Assembly: GCA_026692725.1 (NCBI GenBank)
Contig: JAPMUG010000004.1
Location: 124,001-188,000 of the forward strand
Direction of reading: 5' to 3'
From: Ecytonucleospora hepatopenaei
Taxonomy: Eukaryota > Microsporidia > Enterocytozoonidae
Length of the DNA stretch: 64,000 bases
Part shown: positions 9,221 to 17,145 of the stretch, piece after piece
Position numbering within the stretch: the stretch's first letter is position 1
Layout: each line of letters starts with the position of its first letter
Position numbers and translations under genes: made by a program
Notes under the pieces: generated by a model
Told to the model about the DNA's origin: nothing
Database searches by the model: none
The model's input: the letters and a program-made list of their open reading frames with translations, nothing else

Positions 9221-9248
9221 TGATTAAAAAAATAAATAACCAATAGTT
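9221..9248 (-). promoter_or_regulatory. Degenerate shared upstream element of A5
   Basis: TGATTAAAAAAATAAATAAC then CAATAGTT. The TGATCA core of the intact copies is changed to TGATTA and CTAATAGTT to CCAATAGTT. Confidence 0.4.
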
Positions 9249-9658
9249 GGTTAAATAGTAAAAGTATTGTACAAAAAATAATTTTCTAAAAAATTTTAAA
9301 AACTTATGTTTTTTATGATTTATTCCTTTTTATATCAATCAAAAATCATTATTTTTACTGAAATATTCTTTTGTTTTATAAAAATAAAAATATTATAATA
9401 AAAATTATAAAAAATATAATTAATATAATTAATATACAAAAAATAAGATATAGCAACTTAATACTTTTATTTTCTGTTGTATTAAATTTTATTATGTTTT
9501 ATTTTTATTTAGGTTATAAACAATTTTATTAGGCATTTTATACAATTTTATTAAGGTTATAAATATAACACAAATATTAGTAAATAACATTTTAGTATAA
9601 TTCAATAATAATCTAATTATTTATTTAGTAATGATATTAATATTTAACTTTTATATAT
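9249..9658. other. Intergenic, no gene seen
   Basis: About 410 bp, AT-rich, between the 3' end of B1 and the upstream region of the broken gene A5. No ORF or clear structural signal was found. Confidence 0.5.
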
Positions 9659-10981
9659 TTATATATTTAAATTATTATTTTCTAATGTATTTTTAATCAA
9701 TGCATTTCTTTTTCTTTTTATTTTTATCACTAATAAAATAACTAAAACAAATAAAATCAAAACACATAAAATTATAAATAATATCTTAATATTTTTTCTA
9801 CTTATCTTTTTCTTAGTATTATTTAAATTATTACCAGTAATATTATTATTATCTTTTATACTATTTTTATTAGTAATATTACTGTTATTTACTTTATCAG
9901 TAATATTACTGTTATTTATTTTTTCAGTAATATTACTGTTATTTATTTTTTCAGTTTTATTACTGTTATTTATTTTATTAGTAATATTACTGCTATTTAT
10001 TTTATCAGTAATATTACTGTTACTGTTTACTTTATTAGTAATACTTTTATTTTTAATTTTATTATTATCTTTTATATTATTCACTTTATCAGTAATATTG
10101 TTATTTACTTTATTAGTAATATTTCTGTTATTTATTTTATCATTATTTTCTTTTATACTATTTACTTTATCAGTAATATTGTTATCTTCTAATATTTCTA
10201 CATAATTCTTATCCCCTGTAAATTTTGCATCTACTTCATATTCTAATATTTTCTGATCACTATTTAAAAACTTATTAAATTTTACTGAATCAAGATGTAC
10301 AGCCATGTACTTATTGCAAGCGCTGAGGAAAATGCTGCAATCGACACTTCGCTGGTTTTGTGATGTAATTTTATACCCTTCTGGGTATTTTTTTATTTTT
10401 AATATCCTAAAGCCATCTAATTCTGTACAATAATCGACATTTCTAATGCGATCTTCTATGGAACGCTCAAATTCATATTTTAATCCTGGAAATAAAATTA
10501 TTTCAACATCATTTTTTACATATGTATTTATATCCTTGGTAATATTTTTAAAACACGCTGAAGCATATAAATCATCAGTATCTTTTTCGTATTTATAGAT
10601 TTTTGTTGGTTTAAAATAGGTAATAGGCTTATTATTTATTACTTTAATGGTATTTTTTAAATTTACAATATTATTAGCATTTTTTACTGTTTCATATGAC
10701 ATGGGAAAGAAACATCTTTTCTCTATTAAAATGGTAAAAGACGTTGTTTTATTATTTCCTTCATATAAATATGAAAAGGCATAATCTATTACATTATAAT
10801 TCTTTGCTGTTAAATAATTTTTTCTATACAAATCAACATCATCAACTTTAGTAAATTTATATGATATTTTAAATGGCATGTTTTTAAGTATTTCCACTAA
10901 ATTAGACTCATCTATTTCTTCATTTTTATTACTAAATAAGTTATTTAAAAAACTTAATGTATTTGAAAAAAATTTAAACAT
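9659..10981 (-). CDS. Type B surface protein B1, single-pass
   Basis: This 440-residue protein starts at an ATG with CCCTAT just upstream. The N-terminus (MFKFFSNTLSFLNNLFSN) is only weakly hydrophobic. The conserved region, to about residue 265, has FKISYEFTKVDDVD, a YAFSYLYEGN stretch, KRCFFPMSYE, KYEKDTDDLYASACFKNITK, and a final YEVDAKFTGDKNYVEILED. A repetitive stalk of NNSNITDKV-like units follows (about 275-390). Then come basic residues, a membrane helix (ILFIILCVLILFVLVILLVI) and a tail with KIKRKR. It is the paralogue of the gene at 12405-13505. The last ectodomain block also resembles the matching block of types A and C. Function unknown. Confidence 0.8.
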   Translation of the reverse strand: MFKFFSNTLSFLNNLFSNKNEEIDESNLVEILKNMPFKISYKFTKVDDVDLYRKNYLTAKNYNVIDYAFSYLYEGNNKTTSFTILIEKRCFFPMSYETVKNANNIVNLKNTIKVINNKPITYFKPTKIYKYEKDTDDLYASACFKNITKDINTYVKNDVEIILFPGLKYEFERSIEDRIRNVDYCTELDGFRILKIKKYPEGYKITSQNQRSVDCSIFLSACNKYMAVHLDSVKFNKFLNSDQKILEYEVDAKFTGDKNYVEILEDNNITDKVNSIKENNDKINNRNITNKVNNNITDKVNNIKDNNKIKNKSITNKVNSNSNITDKINSSNITNKINNSNKTEKINNSNITEKINNSNITDKVNNSNITNKNSIKDNNNITGNNLNNTKKKISRKNIKILFIILCVLILFVLVILLVIKIKRKRNALIKNTLENNNLNI

Positions 10982-11264
10982 ATAGGGATGTGAAAAATTT
11001 TATTATTGACTATTGATTTTTGATCAATATTTAAAAAATAAAAATATAATCAATTGTTTTCGTTTTACAATTTATTAATTTAAATATTTTTTAATACTTT
11101 TGATTTTAATTGTCAAATAAATCACTATATTTTTCTATAAATGGTAAAGTTTTTAAATTTAAAAACAAATAAAATGTAGTGTAAAAATAAAAAGTATTAA
11201 AACTATATAATATCTTTAAGTCATAATTTTTATCCATAATGAAACTATTTTAATTATTATTTTA

Positions 11265-12260
11265 TTAACTATTTATGTTGTTTTCTTTTATTAATTTTAC
11301 TTTTTTAAGTCTTAATAATGTTAATGCTACCAATCCAACACAACTCATAACTACCATTGAAACAAATATTACAGCAAAAACTGTGCCTTTTTTCCCTCCA
11401 TGTGTGTTATGCGTATTAACTTTGTTTGTTTTATTTTCTTCTGTAACGTAACAATCATTTAAAAGTTTAACTTGCTGTTTGTTTTCACAGAAATTCATTA
11501 TACTTTGAAATGCACATGGATCTTTCGTATTTAGCAATTCCTCTAAAAATTCATTCTTTAACAAAATGCATTTATATTTATTTCTTAAAAAATCTCTATA
11601 TTCTGTCTTACTTACCTTTTTACCATGATTTATTTCATACATACTCTTTTTCTTAATAAACTCTAATTTACAAAGTTTATTTGAATCTATGGTAAAGTCT
11701 GTTGCTACTTCAGAATTTTTGTTTTTCTTTTCAAAAATGGACTTAAAATCATCAAAATAAAAGGCATCTTTATTTGTGAAAAAATTCTTTTTCTCTACAA
11801 TTGGAAAACAAAAGTGTTTTTTATCAACACCATTTTTATTAAATGCTGTGTATTTGCAATTAGACTCAAAATCAAAATAAAAAGCATTCTTAACATCTGC
11901 AAAAGACTTAAAAAATTCTTCTTTGGGCGTATAAGAATATTTTTTGTCTCCTACGGTAAAAAACACTTTTACACCAAAATGTGCATATGTTTTTATTTCA
12001 AACACTTTTTTAGTAAAAGCAGAAATGTCAACCATTACATTGCTAATATCAATGATTTGTGGAATTTTACCAATCTTTTTTATTTTTTCCTGATAACTTA
12101 ATTGTCTGTATTCCTTAGTTATATCTTTAAATTCATGACATAACCTAAATGTAGTTCCTTTATCAACGGTAACTACAGTTCCTTTTGGCAACAATACATC
12201 TTTACTAGCATTTATTTTTATTATATAAATATTTATTATATATAAAAATGTAAATATCAT
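11265..12260 (-). CDS. Type C surface protein C1, single-pass
   Basis: 331 residues; ATG with ACCC 10 bp upstream. A clear hydrophobic leader (MIFTFLYIINIYIIKINAS) precedes LLPKGTVVTVDKGTTFRLCHEF, then KYSYTPKEEFF, NAFYFDFESNCKYTAF and a final ectodomain block FCENKQQVKLLNDCYVTEE. A short Asn/Thr/His linker, a membrane helix (VFAVIFVSMVVMSCVGLVAL) and a basic tail end the protein. It has several cysteines conserved with C2, so the ectodomain is probably disulphide-bonded. There is no tandem-repeat stalk, unlike types A and B. Function unknown. Confidence 0.8.
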   Translation of the reverse strand: MIFTFLYIINIYIIKINASKDVLLPKGTVVTVDKGTTFRLCHEFKDITKEYRQLSYQEKIKKIGKIPQIIDISNVMVDISAFTKKVFEIKTYAHFGVKVFFTVGDKKYSYTPKEEFFKSFADVKNAFYFDFESNCKYTAFNKNGVDKKHFCFPIVEKKNFFTNKDAFYFDDFKSIFEKKNKNSEVATDFTIDSNKLCKLEFIKKKSMYEINHGKKVSKTEYRDFLRNKYKCILLKNEFLEELLNTKDPCAFQSIMNFCENKQQVKLLNDCYVTEENKTNKVNTHNTHGGKKGTVFAVIFVSMVVMSCVGLVALTLLRLKKVKLIKENNINS

Positions 12261-12404
12261 TCTTTTTAGGGTAAATAAAAATTTATTTAAAATTTATTAA
12301 AAAATGATAAAAAAATCAATAATTCATATTTAAAAATAAAACCACAATTTTGCTTTATTTCAAAAATTAAATCACTAAATTTTTATTTTTTATTTAGTGA
12401 TTTT

Positions 12405-13505
12405 TTATAGTTTAATATCACTAATTTTATTTCTGTTACGTATTTTTATTTTTAGTAAAATTATAATAATAAAAACAAATAAAAGCAAACCACTCGATAC
12501 TGATATAAATATAATAAAATATTTTAAAACTGTTCTTTTTCTTTTTTTCTCACTATCATATAAATCATCACTATCATATAAATTATCATATAAATCATCT
12601 CTATCATATAAATTATAATTTTTCTTATTTTTATAACTATATGTTTTATTAGACATATTAGTCCTTTTTACTTCTTCTAGAATTTCTATGTAATTTTCAT
12701 CACCAATGAACTGTGCATCAATTTCATATTCTAATGAACCTTTATTTCCTCTGATAAAATCATTAAATTTCTTTACATCAAGATCTACCAAAATGTATTT
12801 ATGCACTGTTTTTGCAAAATTTACAGAAGAATCTGTATATTGCTTACTAAATTTAATGTTTAAGGAATTGTCTTTTTTAGTTAATAAAACTCTTTTAAAA
12901 CTTACAGTGTCATAATTAAATCCTGGTGTTTTTTTAGAAGAGTTTTTTCTCGTTCTTTGTGATGTAATTTCTCTTTTTGGAAAAACTACAATTTCAACAT
13001 TCTTTTTAACATAACTTTCCTTCTTCTTTGTAATATGTTTAAAAAGTGTTGATAAAAGAGTGTTTTTTGTATTTTTAGCATATTTATATTCAGTTACTGG
13101 TTTAAAAAAGCATCTGTAATTTTTATTTGGTGGATTATTTACAGTATTTGAATTGTCTTTAGTATTTAAATCAATAGAATCATTTTTATTGTCATTTGCT
13201 TGTTGAAATGGTTCAGTAAAATAGCATCTTTTTTGCACTAATATGTAATATACCAGAGGTAAATTTTTTGTTCCATACAAAAATGAAAATGCGTATTCTG
13301 ACACATTTTTGTCTTTTATGTAACTTTTTTGCAATGTGTTTATATCTTTAACCTTTATAAACTCATAAGAAATTTTAAACTTAGTTTCTTTGGAAACTTT
13401 AAACAAATTTTTGTTTTTATTACTTGAAATATTACTTACTTTTCTATTTAAACTTTTAGTAGAGTCAAATAGCTTTCCAAAAAATAAATATAAATTTTCA
13501 AACAT
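12405..13505 (-). CDS. Type B surface protein B2, single-pass
   Basis: I place the start at the ATG at 13505, one codon inside a GTG, because the protein then begins MF like B1. It has 366 residues. Conserved with B1: FKISYEFIKVKDIN, EYAFSFLYGTKN, QKRCYF, EYKYAKNTKNTLLS, FKHITKKKESYVKKNVEIVVFP and YEIDAQFIGDENYIEILEE. The stalk is short, with LYDRDDLYDNLYDSDDLYDS repeats. A membrane helix (YFIIFISVSSGLLLFVFIII) and a basic tail follow. With its neighbour C2 it forms a duplicate of the B1-C1 pair. Confidence 0.8.
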   Translation of the reverse strand: MFENLYLFFGKLFDSTKSLNRKVSNISSNKNKNLFKVSKETKFKISYEFIKVKDINTLQKSYIKDKNVSEYAFSFLYGTKNLPLVYYILVQKRCYFTEPFQQANDNKNDSIDLNTKDNSNTVNNPPNKNYRCFFKPVTEYKYAKNTKNTLLSTLFKHITKKKESYVKKNVEIVVFPKREITSQRTRKNSSKKTPGFNYDTVSFKRVLLTKKDNSLNIKFSKQYTDSSVNFAKTVHKYILVDLDVKKFNDFIRGNKGSLEYEIDAQFIGDENYIEILEEVKRTNMSNKTYSYKNKKNYNLYDRDDLYDNLYDSDDLYDSEKKRKRTVLKYFIIFISVSSGLLLFVFIIIILLKIKIRNRNKISDIKL

Positions 13506-13668
13506 CACTATTTTATGTATGGTTTAAAATTATTGAAAAATTTTATATTTAAAAATGATATAAAAATCAATAATTAATAATTTGTTATAAGATGTATTTT
13601 AAAGTGTATCAATTGAATATAAAACACATTTTTATTTAAAAAATATATAAAATTATTTTTTTAGTATT

Positions 13669-14706
13669 TTATTTTATTAATTCTACCTTTTCACTAGACT
13701 CTTTTCTTAATTTAATAAAACAAAACAAAACCACACCAATACAAGATATTGTTAACAAAGAAACAAATCCTATAATAAAATTTCCTGTTTTTTTCTTTTC
13801 TGGATTATTTTTATTATTTAAGTTATTTAAATTATTTAAGCTTATTTCAGTAACATAACAATCATTAAGAAGTTTTACTTCCTGCTCATCTGCACAAAAT
13901 TTCATTGTCGTTCTAAAACCAATTTTACCATCAAAATCATTAGCCAATTTTGATAAAAAATCAAACTTTAAATAAAGACATTTGTATTCTGATAATTTTT
14001 TCATAACAAATTCTTTTTCATAAGCTTTCATTTTTTCTTTCCTCACTACATTGTTAATTAATTTCTTTTTTACATTTATACGACATAGATCATCCTGTTT
14101 AATGGTAAAATTAGTTCCTACTTTTGTAAACTCGTTTTTAACAGTAAACATCGGCATAAATGTGTCAAAATATAAAATTCTGTCCTTATTTTTCCTTTTT
14201 TTAGGAATTATTATATTTTTTATTTTGCTTAAAACATTTTTTTTATTTGAACCATTAAAAATGGGAAATAAAAACGCTTTAAAATCTGCATGGTATTTTT
14301 CAACAATTTCATACATGCAATCTGGTTGTAAATTAAAATAAAATGCATTTTTATCAGTAAGTAAATAATTATATGAATCCTTCTTAGGTCTATAAACATA
14401 TGTTTTATTTCCCATTTTTAAAGGAACATTTCTTGGAAAAAATGCATAAGTAGAAATAAGCAATTTTTTATTCTCTCCCGCATTATTTTTTAAACAAACA
14501 ATATCATGATCAACATTTTTACCAATTATCATTTTTTTATCTGAATTATACAAACCATTTAAATCTTTTTGAACATTATTGATCACAGAAAATTCATATT
14601 GCAAACAAAACATAGAATCCTTTTCAACTCTTACCACACTTCCTTTAGGCAGCAATATTTCTTTTTCTGCTAAAACACTATTAAATAAAATATATGTAAA
14701 TATCAT
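13669..14706 (-). CDS. Type C surface protein C2, single-pass
   Basis: 345 residues; ATG with ACCC a few bases upstream. The leader MIFTYILFNSVLAE is followed by ILLPKGSVVRVEKDSMFCLQ, TYVYRPKKDSYNYLL, NAFYFNLQPDCMYEI, ILYFDTFMPMF, the block KVGTNFTIKQDDLCRI and FCADEQEVKLLNDCYVTE. A short Asn/Leu linker, a membrane helix (FIIGFVSLLTISCIGVVLFC) and a basic tail end the protein. It is clearly homologous to C1 through the whole length. It is the last member of the array and lies 175 bp from the end of HSP90 on the same strand. Confidence 0.8.
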   Translation of the reverse strand: MIFTYILFNSVLAEKEILLPKGSVVRVEKDSMFCLQYEFSVINNVQKDLNGLYNSDKKMIIGKNVDHDIVCLKNNAGENKKLLISTYAFFPRNVPLKMGNKTYVYRPKKDSYNYLLTDKNAFYFNLQPDCMYEIVEKYHADFKAFLFPIFNGSNKKNVLSKIKNIIIPKKRKNKDRILYFDTFMPMFTVKNEFTKVGTNFTIKQDDLCRINVKKKLINNVVRKEKMKAYEKEFVMKKLSEYKCLYLKFDFLSKLANDFDGKIGFRTTMKFCADEQEVKLLNDCYVTEISLNNLNNLNNKNNPEKKKTGNFIIGFVSLLTISCIGVVLFCFIKLRKESSEKVELIK

Positions 14707-14881
14707 AATAGGGTAAAATAAAAAAATTTTATAAAAATGATATAAAAATCAATAATTAAAAAATATCAAAAATTATTTTTGACTAAAAATTTTAGTTTGT
14801 TTTAAAAGAAATGTTTAAATAGTATTGTTAAAAATATTTATATGAAAAACACTTTTATTGTTAATTTAATAATTAAATAAT

Positions 14882-16870
14882 TTAAATCAATTCAAATAAT
14901 TTCCTAATAAATCCTGTCGTATTATCAGATGGATAACCACATCCTACAACTGTTGCCTGGTACATGAAGTTAATTAACTCAACTGTCTTTTCTTCATTTC
15001 CTGCATCAAATTCTGCCTTTATTTTCTGTATAAACTCATTTTCCGGGTTTACCTCCAAAACTTTCTTCATTCCTAACATCATTTGATACATCATGTTATT
15101 TTCAACATTTGAATTGAATTTTATGATGCTTTCCATTGTGCTGGAATATCCAAACTTTTGAGTTAACAAAGTTGCTGGCAAACTCTTGTATCTTTTGCTT
15201 ACCACCACCTTCTCTACTTTTTCCTTAAGAACCTCTGCAATTTTCTTCTTAAATTCATCAAACTCAGGCATTGGTTCTTCTGCTCCACTGTTTTCAACTG
15301 AAATGTTCTGTAAGTCCATTCCTTTGTATTGCTTAAATCCCTGCATCATAATTTCATCAGATGCATCTGTCATTAACAATACATGTTTATCCTTATAAGC
15401 ATCCAAAAATATGCTGTTTTCAATGTCTTTCTGATTTAGAGCAGTCAAATACAAAATTTGCTTTTCTTCCTCTCCTATTAAATTCATGTACTCATCAAGA
15501 CCAATAAGCTTCTTTTCCTGGTTAGTGTAATACCTTAGGAACTTTGCAAATTCTTCTTGAGTGTTGTCTGTAGTTGTCTGAACTGCCATTTTTATGTTTT
15601 TAGCAAATTCTGCTGTAATTGTTTCTGCTTTCTTTTCATCCTTCATACACTCTTTAATCATGGATGCAATTGATTTAGGCAATTTGCTTTTCAAAATTTT
15701 AAGCGCAGTTTTTCCCTGTAAAAATTCTCTTGAAATGTTTAGAGAGAAATCGCTGCTTGTAACCGCTCCATACATAAAGTCCATCCACTCTGGAACTACA
15801 TCCCTAGGAAGTGAATCGGTGATAAACACATTGTTGTTGTATATTTTGATATTCTTTGCCTTTTCTTCCTGCTTAATGAAAAAGTTCATCCTTTGCTTTG
15901 AAGGAATAAACAGCAAAAGTTTAACCTCTACCAATCCCTGGAACTGGAAACTTTCTACTGCCAAAAATTCATTGGTATCTCCTGAAATGTGAGTGTAAAA
16001 CTTTTGGAGATCTTCCTTGGAAACTTCACTTACTTTCTTTTTCCAAACATTTACCTCTGAGTTGTTCACAACTTTCATTTCTTTGACAGTTTCTTCAACT
16101 TCTTCTACGTCCTTCTTTTCTTCTTTATTGTCCTTATTTTCATTTTCTTCTTTAACTTCCTCAACTTCATCCTTGTTTTCTTTCTTTGCTTCTTTTTTAA
16201 CCTTAACTTCAGATTCAACAAAGATAGGATATTTAATATACATTGAATGTTTTTTAACCAATTCAATCAATTTTTCAGAGCTGAGATATGCTTCTTCTCC
16301 CTCTTTAAGACGCAAAAAGATTGATGTTCCATGACTAAAACTTAAATCCTCTTCGTATTCTTTAATACTATACCCTGTCTGTCCTTTTGAAGACCAAAAG
16401 TATGCCTTATCCCTAGGATTCTTTGAAATGAGATCAACCTGCTCTGCTACCAAAAACAAAGAGTAAAATCCAAGACCAAACTGTCCGATCAAGCTTTCAA
16501 CGCTTTCTTTGTTGGTTGCCAAAGCTTCTCTAAATTTTGCTGTTCCTGATGCTGCGATATTTCCCAGGAAATTCTTAAGATCATCCTTGGTCATTCCAAT
16601 TCCATTATCTCTGATTATAAGTGTCTTGTTTTCCTTATCTGGGATAATTTCAATCTTAAGATCAGAATACATGTGAGTGCTATATCCTTCTCCATCTAAT
16701 TCTGACTTGATTCCTACAAACTTTGTAATTGCATCAGATGCGTTTGAGACTGCTTCTCTCAAAAACATATCTTTAGAACTGTATACGCTGTTAATAAACA
16801 TGCTCATTAGTTGTGGTACCTCCACTCCAAACTCAAATGTCTCTTCATTCTTATTTGTTGTTTTTTGCAT
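14882..16870 (-). CDS. HSP90: HSP90 molecular chaperone, cytosolic type
   Basis: A 662-residue HSP90. The GHKL ATPase domain shows the catalytic Glu39 and Asn43 in FLREAVSNASDAI, the DNGIGMT nucleotide motif (about 87-94), the lid region GNIAASGT and GQFGLGFYSLFLVAEQV. A charged, Lys/Glu-rich linker (about 225-265) leads to the middle and C-terminal dimerisation domains. There is no signal peptide and no ER-retention tail, so it should act in the cytosol. The sequence ends LFELI and lacks the MEEVD tail that recruits TPR co-chaperones in most cytosolic eukaryotic HSP90s. Composition is less AT-biased than the neighbouring surface genes, as expected for a conserved, highly expressed gene. Confidence 0.97.
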   Translation of the reverse strand: MQKTTNKNEETFEFGVEVPQLMSMFINSVYSSKDMFLREAVSNASDAITKFVGIKSELDGEGYSTHMYSDLKIEIIPDKENKTLIIRDNGIGMTKDDLKNFLGNIAASGTAKFREALATNKESVESLIGQFGLGFYSLFLVAEQVDLISKNPRDKAYFWSSKGQTGYSIKEYEEDLSFSHGTSIFLRLKEGEEAYLSSEKLIELVKKHSMYIKYPIFVESEVKVKKEAKKENKDEVEEVKEENENKDNKEEKKDVEEVEETVKEMKVVNNSEVNVWKKKVSEVSKEDLQKFYTHISGDTNEFLAVESFQFQGLVEVKLLLFIPSKQRMNFFIKQEEKAKNIKIYNNNVFITDSLPRDVVPEWMDFMYGAVTSSDFSLNISREFLQGKTALKILKSKLPKSIASMIKECMKDEKKAETITAEFAKNIKMAVQTTTDNTQEEFAKFLRYYTNQEKKLIGLDEYMNLIGEEEKQILYLTALNQKDIENSIFLDAYKDKHVLLMTDASDEIMMQGFKQYKGMDLQNISVENSGAEEPMPEFDEFKKKIAEVLKEKVEKVVVSKRYKSLPATLLTQKFGYSSTMESIIKFNSNVENNMMYQMMLGMKKVLEVNPENEFIQKIKAEFDAGNEEKTVELINFMYQATVVGCGYPSDNTTGFIRKLFELI

Positions 16871-16917
16871 GCTAAAGTTGGGGATTTAAAGTTAAAATTT
16901 TTTTATGTCTATTTTTC

Positions 16918-16955
16918 TTCTAGAAACCAAAACGGGAAATAAAATTTTTCTAGAA
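16918..16955 (-). promoter_or_regulatory. Paired heat-shock-element-like palindromes before HSP90
   Basis: Two copies of the palindrome TTCTAGAA lie at 16918-16925 and 16948-16955, exactly 30 bp apart and 48-85 bp before the HSP90 ATG. TTCnnGAA is the core of the HSF binding site. A CCCC run about 10-13 bp before the ATG is the microsporidian start-site motif. HSF control of this gene is inferred. Confidence 0.6.
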
Positions 16956-17145
16956 GGATTTTTTTGATTATTCATAAAGCAAATGCATTTATTTATATCT
17001 ATAAACTTATTTTAAGTTACGAAAAATATATTTCTACTGAAAATTTTACAAAAAATTTTATAAAATCACAAATAAAGTTTAAGCTTAAATTCAAATTTTA
17101 AATAATCTAAAAACACACTAAAAAATATTTTTTATTTAAATATTT

